Assembly: GCA_029959195.1 (NCBI GenBank)
Contig: CP114119.1
Coordinates: 1,674,001 to 1,738,000 of the forward strand
DNA length: 64,000 bases
Direction of reading: 5' to 3'
Source: Dictyophora rubrovolvata
Taxonomy: Eukaryota > Basidiomycota > Agaricomycetes > Phallales > Phallaceae
Of the stretch, positions 23,079 to 34,029 are shown in pieces. The notes beneath the pieces are model-generated. The model was given only the letters and a program-made list of their open reading frames with translations, was not told where the DNA came from and did not search any database. Within the stretch, counting starts at the first letter, position 1, and every line of letters begins with the position of its first letter. Both the position numbers and the translations under genes were made by a program.

Positions 23079-25275
23079 TCAAGTAGGTTGGGTCGGAATA
23101 TAAGCATGATATGGTGAATAAGCAGGCGTTCCAGGTGTCGTCGGTGCGGCTGTGCGCCTTAAGTGTGCAGGTAGGACAGTGGCGGCGCTCGTTATATACC
23201 CCTGAGACCAACCATTTTGTTGTATCTGTTGATGTTTAGCAGTATTGCCGACAGGTCTCGGTGTAACCGCGGAGGCATAATTGCCATATAAGCCAGTGGT
23301 AGGAGTGCTCTTTTGCCCAGCAGCAGCCTGATAATTGTACCACTGAGAGTAGTATCCATACTGAGGAGTCCCCACTGCTTGATATGCATTCTGATAATAA
23401 TTATTTTGCATGATCGTCGGTGTCTGATTAGCTTGACGAACCTGCGCCTGCGGTTGGTAGGCGTAAGCAGTAGAGGGCGAGCGATACGCATAGAGTGGCG
23501 AGGGAGTGTAAGCTGCTGGCACAGGTTGTATGGTAGCGGCTTGTTGTGACGAGACATGAGCGACAGTTCCTTCAACTCGAACGGTTGTATCATCGCGGAG
23601 GGCTGTTTTCCGAGTCTCATCTAGCGTCCCTTGCCAACTTTGAGAAGGTGCTAGAGGAAGGTTCGACCGCAACGTCCGGAGAACAGAAGGGGGAGGTATT
23701 AGAGGAGCATGTTCGTCATCAGCGCCTGATAGGCGTGGTCTCAAAGATGAGAGTAGAATGAGCGACTGCATGATTGTTTGGGCTGGATGACCCGGTCAAT
23801 TAGATACTCAAAAAGAACATTGAAATATTTACCTAGCTGCCATTCTTCTGTATCCTCTTTCACGGGAGTAAATCCTCCCCGTAGCCTTGTGAACTGAAGG
23901 ATGTTTAGCCGGTCTAAAGCACGAGAATTTCTTTTCAATAATTCCGATATTCCCTCCTCAACTTCTATGACACGAAGAACATCTTTAAACCCATTATTCT
24001 TCCCAGCGGGGAAAATACTCTCCAATATCTCATACATCTCGGCACTTTTCTCCTCGAAGGGGTGGTTGGTGGTGTCATCTTCGGTATATCTTTGTTGCTC
24101 TTCTTCATCACGCTCCTGCTGCAACTTGGCCCATACTTTTCTTCTCAACTCTTTCAATCTTTTGTGTTGTAATTTCCCTCTTAAAATCTCGCCCAATCCG
24201 CGTTGTCCTACCTCTGCACCTTCTGAGTCAAAGAATGGAGCAAACGATGTATACGGCCCGTAGTCCAAAAACGAACCGGTAGCCAACAATCGCGGATGTA
24301 TACCCAGAGGCCGGAATCGGAACCGCGAATCTTTTCTGTTCTCCATTTGCAACTCGCCCAGTGTGGACATACTACTGGGCTGTAGAGGCAATGTAGGTAT
24401 CACAGATGCCAGCTCCGCATACCCTCTTCGCATGTCCTTAACCTCTGAAACTGACAAGCCATTTTCACCCTCTCGAATTGAGTTTGAGGAAGTCCACCAT
24501 TCTCCTTCAGGTAATTTCTGAACTAACGCGTATCGACGCTGCCGTTCTGACGGTTCTCCCGGATAATCGGATTCTTCGCCGCTTGCAAATATACTAGCCT
24601 GCGATAGTGAGATTCTAGGGTGCGCTTGCGATGACTGATCTAGAAGCGACAATGCGAGGTTACAGAAATGTAACTGTTGCGCGGCCGGAATGGAAGGACG
24701 GGAGCGTGGATGTGATGAAATGGGAAATAAAGGATAGATGGCGGACTATATGAAATAGTTAGGAACGGAATAAATAGTCGACATACAGGCTCGGTAGACA
24801 TACTCGGATAACATGGAGTGAGTGAGAAGCAGGGTCCTGCAGCAAAGAGCGTAGGGAGTGATGTTTTATTGTGTCCTTTGATGTGCTGGCCTTGGAAGAC
24901 GATGAAGCATCGCCGTCAGGCGAAGGGAAGACCCGGTCAAGGAGACCTTGTGTATCAATCCTGAGCTTGGAAATTAGGGGGTCATCGCATATTAATTTTT
25001 TTTTGCAAAGCTTACATTTCTAAAATATCAAGAATTTTTTGCGCATCTCCAGAGTCAAGAGGCAAGTCTGCCACGCCTGGTTGACTGTTCTCCTCGTCTA
25101 GCTTTACTTCCACGCGACGTTGCTGTTTGGAAGCGGGTTGATCTTCTATCATATCCGCAGAGGTGGAAACGCGTTTGCGCTTTCTGCCACGACGTTTGGG
25201 AAGGGTTTGGGGTGGTTCGGCTGGGGAGTTTTGCTGATTCTGGAGAGCAGCAGTTGAGCGAGTTGCTCTGACCAT
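23079..25275 (-). CDS. Unassigned nuclear protein with basic AT-hook-like N-terminus and Tyr/Gln-rich C-terminus
   Basis: Start at 25275 (MVRATRSTAALQ). An early basic motif PKRRGRKRKRV resembles an AT-hook or nuclear localisation signal. After introns come LRIDTQGLLDRVFPSPDG, a Ser stretch, SLRSLLQDPASHSLHVIR, SAIYPLFPISSHPRSRP, LHFCNLALSLLDQ, then LPEGEWWTSSNSI and MRRGYAELASVIPTLP. A central charged region contains LLATGSFLDYGPYTSFAPF and a coiled-coil-like KLQQERDEEEQQR. The C-terminus (23.7-23.08 kb) is rich in Tyr, Gln, Ala and Thr. I recall similar blocks in uncharacterised basidiomycete proteins but cannot name the family. A chromatin or transcription role is suggested only by composition. 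The join EEWQLA|QTIMQSL uses an acceptor at about 23783. Confidence 0.65.
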
Positions 25276-25547
25276 CGTTATACGTTCTTTTTTTGGTTTT
25301 TTTTTTTAGAAAAGAACAAGACACAAACGTAGACGTTGCTGTCGTCTAGCTAGCAGATGACGACGAGGCAAAATTAGAGGCAATTCGTGCAGTGCAGCAA
25401 ATGAATGTTGTTCGTTTTCGGGCCGCGTATTTTTTGTAACGTTTGACGAAATCCCGTCGACCAAAAAGACGCGCTCGTCGCTTCACTCAACGAGTTGGAA
25501 AACTCAACTATTAGAGCGCAAGCACCCTGTTTCAAACTCCGACAGCG

Positions 25548-26044
25548 ATGCCTCCTCCTCCTACGCTCCATATTCTACGGGCCTCGTTAAAGTCATATCC
25601 GGCGAATGGCCACTCCAGCTTCATTCCGCAAATCAGAAAACTCGTGTTTGAGTTTTGTCAATTCTGGCCGTCGTCGGCGAACACCAGGACGTACATCAGG
25701 ACACGAGTCGAACAGCTCGCGCGGGACAATCCCCATGTCGAAATTGTGGTTAAACAGAGAAATTACAAGCAACCCATTGTCAGAGGATTCTATCGTATGC
25801 TTATTTCCTTTATCTCGTTTTTTTAAACACTCGGTTTAGTTTTATTTGACCAGTAAATAACCGAGACAAAGTCATCCCACTAAACGGCTTTGAGGCAAAC
25901 GTGATCGAACACAAGGTTCGACTTCTCTTGGATTCATCAGGAGCCAAGATTAAACCGTTAAAAAATCGCACGGTCGAAAGCACAACAGAATCGCCAAGAG
26001 GCATCTGGAGTGGTTTTCACGTCGACGAGCCGTTCAAGATCTAA
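25548..26044 (+). CDS. MRPL51: Mitochondrial large-subunit ribosomal protein mL43
   Basis: Two exons: MPPPPTLHILRASLKSYPAN to IVRGFY, then LNNRDKVIPLNGFEANVIEH after an intron at about 25798-25855. The thioredoxin-like L51/S25/CI-B8 domain is visible (FVPQI-like SSFIPQIRKLVFEFCQFW; YIRTRVEQLARDNPHVEIVV). The tail ends PRGIWSGFHVDEPFKI and TAA. The length, about 145 residues, is normal. It is a structural protein of the mitochondrial 54S subunit. It ends 50 bp before the stop of MTR3 on the other strand. Confidence 0.9.
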
Positions 26045-26094
26045 GAACACTGGGTATATATGTATATCATCTATACGACTCAACCTCGGATTCA

Positions 26095-27189
26095 TCACCT
26101 CTGCATGTCCGTCTCACGTTTCGACTTTGATAAGGCTGCTACAACCACGTCGTGGATGTCTTTGCAGCGGTCTTGACATCGGTCTATGCACTACGTAGAA
26201 AACCGGGGGCTGAGTCAAGACAACAGAGAATAGAAAGAGAAAAAAAGTAGACAATATAGTTACCGAAAAACTTTCACTTGGAGTCATAGATCCGATTTGC
26301 GATATGCACGTTATTGTTCCTAGCGCAGGCATACATGCCAAAATCAATGAGCTTCGAGCCTTTTCTGATTCCGTGGCCGTAGGATCGAGCCAAATCTCTT
26401 CGTGTATCGTTGCCTTCGAAAAGGAGAGAGAGAAAATAAGTTAAAAGCGCGAATAAGTCGACTGACTACCCACACTTGAACAAGCTGTCACCAAGCCATA
26501 CATATCCACACGAGCATCTGCCAGTGCGGTACTGGCAGCAATAATACCGGAGGCAGCACATCCATCAAATCCGTCATGTTCTAATATGGTTACAAATACG
26601 TCCACGCATGACTTTGGCAATAAATCCAATCTTAAGGATGGGGCTAGGCCTTGCTGAATGAGAAGGCTTAGAGGACGATCTTCCGCATCCTGAAAGACAT
26701 GGTCAAACTGCCTTTTCTTGTTTCACTTCACATAAGATCTACTTGCCTTTAATGGGGCACGTCTCAAAGAGCAAGAGAAAGGTGCGAGTTTGACTTCAAC
26801 GTTCAGCTGACCAACTTCATTATACGGCATATTTTTAAGTTGTCTAGGGCCATATCTGTAAAGAAAAGTGAATACCACCTCTTTAGCTTATCATACAAAA
26901 CAATCCTTCTCACACGGCACAAATTATCTTGGCCTTTTCAGTCTCAATATAGGCAGAACCATTCGCCTGGTTGATTAGGCCAGTCGAAAGAACTAAAAGT
27001 TGCGATGTTTTTACTTTTTGCGGAGGAAAGAAAAGCAAAAATGAATGAAATACATATGGGTCTAATATCATTTTTTGACCTTCCTCGCCTCAGTATATGG
27101 TCTTCAGAAACCTTTTTATCAAGAAACTTTGGTGCTTGACTCCCGTCCGGGCCATTTATTCTTCGACGATCGAATGATATGGTTGTCAT
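26095..27189 (-). CDS. MTR3: Exosome core subunit MTR3 (RNase PH fold)
   Basis: MTTISFDRRRINGPDGSQAP opens the protein. LRRGRSKNDIRPI|FLSTGL continues across an intron, then INQANGSAYIETEKAKIICA, YGPRQLKNMPYNEVGQLNVE, LAPFSCSLRRAP, LRLDLLPKSCVDVFVTILEH and GCAASGIIAASTALADARVD. HEEIWLDPTATESEKARS follows, and the C-terminal helix CIDRCQDRCKDIHDVVVAAL comes after a final intron whose acceptor is CTACGTAG. These are RNase PH signatures arranged as in Mtr3, a non-catalytic ring subunit of the RNA exosome. Head-to-head with SGF11, 106 bp apart. Confidence 0.88.
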
Positions 27190-27295
27190 TTCCAGGGAGC
27201 GCCGCTGACGTAATCAACGAACCCTCTCGGCAAGATTCCCGGAACAAGGTCGATTGCCAATCATTTCCTGTCCTATCCCTGCCTCGTCTCGGAAG
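27190..27295. promoter_or_regulatory. Short bidirectional promoter, MTR3/SGF11
   Basis: Only 106 bp separate the two start codons, so a single open-chromatin region must serve both genes. No TATA box is obvious. Confidence 0.5.
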
Positions 27296-28881
27296 ATGGT
27301 AGACTCGACCGCTGGCGAAAGCAAAGAGACAATTATTTCATCATTTGTACGATTTTTGCTATGAGATTTTACTTTCATCGAAACTCACGCTATATAGACC
27401 GACCAGATATTTTCAGCCATGCTTCAAGAAGTACTTATGGATGTTGTTCTACAGTCGCATAAAGATTTCATGCGTTCCGCGCGTTTATGTACAAAGTGTG
27501 GGGCAAAGTGCGTGCTTTTGCTTAAATTCGTTATTATCTCTTAAAGTTCCAATCAGCTGCGGTTCGAGTTGTCACTTGAGTACGTCGATATAAATGAGTC
27601 ACATGCTATGAGCGAACTTGCTGCACTCGTGAATATATAGAACAGGAAGGAGACTTGGAAACAGCAGAAACGAATGCCCAGCTCAAAGAATCAGTTTCTA
27701 CCAGCCAGTCTAATGCGTCGGGCACAGCAACCCCGAAACACGATGGTAATATATACTTCGAATGCACTGTGTGCCAAAAAAAGGTAAAGCTTTCTGTACC
27801 GATAATCTCTCGCATGTTAATTCTACTTCGCTATAGGTTGCTTCCAATCGGTATGCACCACATCTCAGTAGTTGTCTCGGGCTGGATACACGAGCAAGGC
27901 GCGGAGCTGCAAGAAACGCGACTTCTAAGAACAAGTAATTTGCCAACTACCTTACCTGATCTCAAAATTGCATAGCATTTCATCTAGATTAAATGTTGAC
28001 AATGATTATAATGGATCGCCTGGCGCATTTTCCGACCGCCCATCGCCTTCTGTAGATCCTCCAAATGGAAAAGTAAAGCCCAAGCCGAAGTCTAGCAAAA
28101 AATTGAATAGTAATTTTTTCCTCCACGATAGTACATAGTTCAGCTTAATTTATGTCCCCTTTCACAGGTAACGCCAAAGATGCAACCGAATTGAACGGTT
28201 CAAAAAGAGTAAGTGCCGCCAAACACAATATTACGCACGAATCAATATTCAACCTTTTTTAGTCTTCCGATTCCTTGGCAACGCCACCCGCCAAAAAAGC
28301 CAAAAAGCAAAAGACAGGGTTTATCGCCAGTAGGATAACATGCAATTATCGTTTTGCAAGCCGCTAACTCTTGTAAGATAATCATGATTCCAGTGGAAAC
28401 GACAAGGTAAGAACTACATGTGGTTTCCCGAAGAGAAAATCATCGTAGCGAGGTATAGAAGGTAGCCCTATCTGTTCTTTCCAAACTTCCCAACAAGGGC
28501 ACCACACCGGCATCACCGTCTGCTCGTTCAGGCTCTCAATTTTCTGGACGCGAATCGCCAGCCGCGTCTGCAACACATTCGGTCTCTGTATCTTCGCTAA
28601 CAGGCCATAGTCCAAATGGCTTTGTCAAGCCCGCCATAAGGCGACCCAGTAAACCTGGGTCCGCCGAACAAATAGCAAAGAAATTGCAATCTCAGCAGCA
28701 ACTATCATTCAGCAGTGCTAGTGAATCTTCGGTAAAATCTAAACCTTCCGAAAAACATGAGGGACTCATAGGTCTGTCGCTTTATTTGATATTGTCAAAA
28801 TCTTATGTTTTTTTTTGCCAATGGCTAGATGTTGACGGGGAAGAACCCGATGACTCAACTACTGACAGTTCCGATAATTAG
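27296..28881 (+). CDS. SGF11: SAGA deubiquitinase module subunit SGF11
   Basis: The start MVDSTAGESKETIISSF joins, after a 60-nt intron, to IFSAMLQEVLMDVVLQSHKD, the Sgf11 N-terminal helix that packs on Ubp8 and Sus1. CTKCGANCGSSC follows, then the SGF11 zinc finger YFECTVCQKKVASNRYAPHL with SSCLGLDTR. The remaining about 150 residues are a Ser/Lys/Pro-rich disordered tail ending DDSTTDSSDN. The protein is longer than budding-yeast Sgf11, as expected for basidiomycetes. Choosing 27296 rather than the internal Met at 27419 keeps FSAML in frame across the CAG acceptor at about 27407. A 13-nt microexon lies at 28394-28406. Confidence 0.85.
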
Positions 28882-29223
28882 ACCCAGGATATCTTCACTC
28901 CGCTCATACATATCCATCATCCGCCTTGCAGATTAACTATATAACGATCGTGTTTTTTTGAATCCTGTTTTTTTTGACCTCACTGTAAGACGATCTAGCG
29001 TAGCTCAATCAATTTATGTCTCATAAACATTTTACAATTTTTCTTCCATACTCGACTGTTGAAAGCAGAATTGCGAAAAGCTGGACAATTTTTAATATTT
29101 TGAGAAAGCTGGGTTAGTCTAACGATAGAAGGGAGAATAAAACATAAACGAATAAGAAGTAAAACGGTATGTTGCGTTCATATTGGGATGCATAAGTAGT
29201 TTCATTGAATGGATAAGTGATAA
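28882..29223. other. Convergent 3' region, SGF11/CBS-PB1 gene
   Basis: 342 bp of AT-rich sequence with poly-T runs, consistent with 3' UTRs and cleavage signals of two genes meeting tail to tail. No extra gene seen. Confidence 0.5.
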
Positions 29224-31604
29224 TCAATCTCGAGTTAATCGTGAAATGGTAAATACGCCAATAATTATGACACCAAGGGCACCGATGCTTGCTGGAAGTA
29301 ATAAGTCGCGGGGTATCCCTAAGAGAGAGTCCTGTGCAGCAGGTGCGGGAGGAGGGGGTACAGGCGTTTTGACGGGAGGGGATATCGGAACACTCAGGCT
29401 TTGTTCCTCCACTTTGATATCTTTTATTTCTGGGGGTGGTGAAGTCGGTTTTTCTGGTTCTTTCGTTTCGACAGGGATTGGTTTCCACTTTGCGCTGTGG
29501 ACTGTCAAGACAACTCGATCGAGGTGTGCATCCCTTGCAATCTTGACTGCATCTGTGACATCAGCATCTGATGACATTACAACGATATCGCCGTCCGCGT
29601 CCGTATACTGAAGTTGGAAATCGTTCGAATCAGGGTGTGGCCCATCCCTCTCGACATTCCATTCAGTGAAGTATGAATCCAAAGCCAGTTTACCAGCCAC
29701 GATATCGTGTAAGTTTTCAATGCTGTCGGTCCGCGCTTGAAAACGGTGTGTATTTTTGCTTGGTGTCCGGAATTTAAATACATACGTCCCATCATCCACA
29801 GGAACGACCGGTAGTTGTGCCACGGATGATACGGCACCGTGTACTCCGGACTGAAGAATTTCAGAACCTTTATCATCATCCATTACGGAGGCTGAGTCAT
29901 TGGGATGTACTTCAGAGGCAGGGGATCCACTGATACCGAGATGAGAATGGGTCAGGCGAGATGGCGTGCTGGGTTCGATGGCATGTGAACCAGAAATAAT
30001 AGAATCGGTATCATCATTGGCATTAATGGAATCAAAAAAGCGGCCCCACATAGGACCATTTTCTGCTTCACCCGTGTCGCCAGCATTGATAGAATTCATC
30101 TTTTTTACCACGAAAATTAAAATACTTGAAACCACCCCAAAGGATTTATGGAACACTTGCCTGTTCAAGTGTTGCGTAGGTCAACTTTAATACGTCCACA
30201 ATCGCAACCAATCTTCCATTGGATTCTACGACAGGTAAGTTGAGATAATGACCAGCTGTATATTGATCAGCGACGAGTGAAGCACGAAAACAAGGGAGGG
30301 TAAGACTTGCTGTGCATTTTTTTCAAAGCATCTTGAACGCTCATTGTAGGCGGGGCAACGTCGGGGTGCGGCGTCATAACGCGAACCACACTACATCTAG
30401 CTGAATCTAGACCTGCAGCGATAACCCGAAGAACAATATCTTTACTGGTGAAGATACCAGCGATTTTAGATGCCCCAGGGATCTGGCTACCTTGGTTTTC
30501 CATTACGCATACCGCAGTGGTTTTGTATTCTTTCATAAGTTTTGCGGCGGCTTGCACAGTCGTTCTGGGTCCAACAGTAGCTGGCTGAGTTCTCGCGTCC
30601 ATGACGGTGGTGAGATCCGGTAACGCTGTCTTTTCTTTGAGAGCTTCGACATAGGCAAGCATGGCCGCAGCTTGTGGATTCGCGCCAAGACCACCACCTA
30701 ATTCAGATTGAACGCCCTCCAAAGCACTGTACAATCGCTGTGATGCGGTAGAACTGCGTTCGACTTTTTCCAGCGCTTCGTGGAAGACTCTCGTGATGTC
30801 AAGTAAACCGACTACATTGCCATCTTCATTGCAGACAGGCTATGATCAACTTAGTGTAGTATACAACTAAAATTAGTAGCTGCATGCCTTACTAGGTGCC
30901 TGAAGTGTCTTTGGACCATCAATTGCAGTGCTTCCGTCGCGCTGGTAGTGTCCCGAGTAACCATCGGATTCCTAGTCATAATGGCACTGACGGGCGTCGA
31001 GCGTGGATCCAAGCCCTCTGCTGTCACCTTCAGGTTTCCAGGAGAGAAATCAATACAATCTACTTGAGTCGATGAAAGTGCTCACGCGATAGGCCAAGTC
31101 CTTTGCAGTAAAAATACCGCAAAGACCCTCCTCTTCGTCGACTACCAGGACACAGTCTGTGCGTTTAGCAGCACACAGTTGGCTGGCATCCGATACGGTG
31201 ATAGTGTCAGGAACGGTCAACGCAGGACTCGGCTTTAGGGCAGCTACGGTTCCTTTAGCTACAACGGGCTTACGGGGCTTCTGACCACGGAGCCCATTGG
31301 CGGTAGAGATGGTCCGTTTACGAGAAAGCTCTGACTCGATCTTCTTCCGAATGGCCTATGAAAGAGTTATCCTGTAAGTAGACAATGTCAGAAACGCGGC
31401 GTAAATGATGCAAACCTCGTCTCTTTTATTTTGTTTTCGCCGGGAATCTGAGAAAGCGGTTGGAGCAGACAGGGTGCTCATGGGTCTAGGGGATGACGGT
31501 GAGGGCGAGACTGGCCTGTTATCCGGAGACGGAAGGGGAATTGAATTCTTGAGACCAGCACTGGAATTGGAATGAGAGTGGGCTGGAAGAGGAATTCGTG
31601 ACAT
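29224..31604 (-). CDS. CBS-domain plus PB1-domain protein with C-terminal membrane anchor (Mug70-like)
   Basis: The start MSRIPLPAHSHSNSSAGLKN opens a Ser/Pro-rich N-terminus. Four CBS motifs follow in two pairs: TVSDASQLCAAKRTDCVLVV with GIFTAKDLAYRV; PVSAIMTRNPMVTRDTTSAT with HLPVCNEDGNVVGLLDI; TTVQAAAKLMKEYKTTAVCV with IFTSKDIVLRVIAAG; VRVMTPHPDVAPPTMSVQDA with LPVVESNGRLVAIVDVL. A PB1 domain (about 29.80-29.50 kb) has YVFKFRTPSKNTHRF and DFQLQYTDADGDIVVMSSDA. A Pro-rich segment precedes a single C-terminal hydrophobic helix, LLLPASIGALGVIIIGVF, suggesting a tail anchor. The architecture matches fungal Mug70-type proteins. The ligand of the CBS tandem (adenosyl nucleotides in many families) is not predictable here. 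Two GC-AG introns lie inside. Confidence 0.88.
30100..30160 (-). other. GC-AG intron in the CBS/PB1 gene (first)
   Basis: Donor CAG|GCAAGT at 30160 and acceptor AAAAAAG at 30100 join TLEQ to MNSINAGD in frame. The only nearby GT would shift the frame. Length 61 nt. Confidence 0.7.
30256..30310 (-). other. GC-AG intron in the CBS/PB1 gene (second)
   Basis: Donor CACA|GCAAGT at 30310 and acceptor TATACAG at 30256 restore KKMHTGHYLNLPVV, the expected start of the last CBS strand. A GT two bases further on gives the wrong frame. Length 55 nt. Confidence 0.75.
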
Positions 31605-31776
31605 TAAGTTTAAAAGGGTCCTTGTGGGCTGCAGAACCGAATCACGTGCTCATTATCTTACATCATTACTATTACCAAATGCAGATTATCAAAGCACTCT
31701 GCTCTGCCTGGATGATGAATGACGTCGTCGAGTTGATTTACAAGTGGATACTCGAAAGTACTTGGACTTGAACCGC

Positions 31777-33955
31777 ATGCCCAAGAGAAAATACTCCTCT
31801 TCTTCCGATTCCTCATCGTCCTCTACCGTATTCAGGGATTCGTCCTCGACTCGGAAGCCTGGTATCTTCGCTGAACTCAAATTATATGTTATCCAAAGCA
31901 AATTCGAGGCAACCGAGTTGGAGTTATTGACTGACCTAGCTGTCTCGAATGGCGCGATACTAACTTCCAATCCAGAAACGGCTGAAATTATTGTAACGCG
32001 TATAGGGATGTTGAGACGTCTGGAACGTCACATCTTTTTGAAGACCGCCGTTCGTCATTATCCACAATTGCTATCTAGTCCTGTTTCAGACTTACATGCA
32101 TCCAGAAATCAAAAATAATACTAACACCCGCATGGGTGACTCAATCTGTGATCTCTCAAAAACTACTGCCTTTTGAGGACTTTTACGCCATATGCCCCTT
32201 AAAGAAATGTACATTGGAATATTGCTCTGAGCATAACCAGAAAATGCAAGCCGAAGATCAACCTTTAATACCACCCCCTAAACATCTTTCATACACATCA
32301 AAGTTTGCTGTGCAACGCGCTTCACCTCTCATTTGTTATAACCAGGATCTTCTCTATCAGTTAGCTGTAATTCGAGACGCTCGATTTCTCGACAACGACA
32401 AGAGGAGTTTCATGAGTTATACCAGAGCCATAGGAGTACGTTCTGAAACTACAGTCTCGTGCCACGCTTAATCCTCGTAGATCTTTAAGGGTAACATAAA
32501 TTCAAATACTGCATATTGGATTTCTTCTATCATACATTCTCAGCATATCCCTGCAAGATAGAACGAGTTGATCAGGTCACAAGCTTACCATTCATTGGCG
32601 CGAAATTAATCAGCATGGTTAGTGTTCCCCTTTCTCGGGGTTTTGTGCTGAGATTTCGTTGCAGCTCGACGAATTCCTATCAAAAGGAAAGATCGCAGAA
32701 GCGGGTCCGTCTGTTCTGTGGCTTATCTTCAGTACGATTTGAGGTTTCTTCTAGAACATATCAAGGCATCTGTACGTTATAGGACCCTCAAAGAGTTTAC
32801 GTCCATACATGGAATTGGTCCTTTAAAGGCATCTCAACTCTATCGTGAAGGGTGTAGATCTTTGGAAGATTTGGATCGTGTATATGGAAGTGATTTGGAA
32901 TCAGATGCGGTCGATCCACTTTCTTGGTCTGGTGTAATATCGGGCGTGAGGAGTGCTTTGGAATTGCGCAATGATTTGGGGCAGACGTCGGTCCTAACAC
33001 TTTTACATATCACTGCTGCAATAACATTAGATTAGCATTCCTCGGTCAGAAGTCGAGCAGATTGACAACATCATTGGGGCTGAATTGGAAGCACTCGAGA
33101 AGGGCTGCGTGCGTACTATAGTTGGAGGGTGGGTGGGCCCACTCTTAATCTCTTGACTTCACCAACCCTACGTCATAGGTACAGAAGAGGGAAGCAAGAA
33201 TGCAACGACATCGACATTGTCTTGTCGCATCCTGAACTAGGCAAGGAAATAAACTTGTGTAGGCGACTTGTTGAAGCTTTGAGGGAAAAGGGTATGAGTC
33301 TGTCTTGTGAAATGGCCATTTTGAAGAGTATTAACAAGGAATTTCAGGCTTGGTGACTCATATGTTTCGTTCGTTCTCATTTCCGTTTTGGAGAAGGGAA
33401 CAATGGTTAAACAGAATACAGACGCTTCTAGTTTCAGATCTACTCATCCGTTGTATATGCCCGCTGGAGCATCTAAGCCAAATCACCCCCATTGGGATAC
33501 CCTTGATAAAGCTCTCGTAGTTTTCCGTTTGCCACAGACCTCGAGTGTACATCGGAGAGTCGATTTAATTTTTGCTCCGATAAATCTGTATTGGACTGCT
33601 GTTGTGGGATGGTGAGGTTATATTTTTCGGTAAACTGAAAATGCTGAAATTGATAAGGACCGGATCCACTTTATTCGAGCGGGATCTCCGGCTGTGGGCC
33701 AAGCAGAAAATGTGATTGAAAATTCATTTTGTATGAGATTCATTTTTACGAATATCTTTCATAGGGGTATGAAGTTCGATAGCGGAGGAATGTAAGATTA
33801 TAAGCAGTACTACAACTCGCACATTAAAGGCTGATGTTTTTTGTAGCACACGACGCCGCGATTCAAAATTGTTTTTCCCTATGACCGAGGCAGCCGTATT
33901 CGAATTACTTGGTTTGGAATGGATCGACCCTACTTTGAGGAATGCAGATATATAA
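31777..33955 (+). CDS. POL4: Family X DNA polymerase (Pol lambda/Pol4-type)
   Basis: Start MPKRKYSSSSDSSSSSTVF. An N-terminal BRCT-like segment (IFAELKLYVIQSKFEATELE with AVSNGAILTSNPETAEIIVT) is followed by the 8-kDa lyase/HhH region (PLICYNQDLLYQLAVIRDAR; YPCKIERVDQVTSLPFIGAK) and the thumb-side HhH TSIHGIGPLKASQLY. The palm has YRRGKQECNDIDIVLSHPE with two metal-binding Asp, and VDLIFAPINLYWTAVVGW carries the third. The C-terminus matches the family: FFPMTEAAVFELLGLEWIDP, stop at 33953. These enzymes fill short gaps in base excision repair and non-homologous end joining. The BRCT domain favours Pol lambda/mu or Pol4 over Pol beta. Tail-to-tail with the GH53 gene, 74 bp apart. Confidence 0.9.
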
Positions 33956-34029
33956 AAAAAAAAATTTCAACGAAAGTCTTTATTTTAACTCGACATAATA
34001 CAAGAAAGCTCGGGGCCCCAGCTAAAAGA

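Noticed and set aside
27419-27421. ATG at 27419 as SGF11 start
   Set aside because: The upstream exon from 27296 joins in frame and gives the expected FSAMLQEV context, so 27419 is taken as an internal Met.
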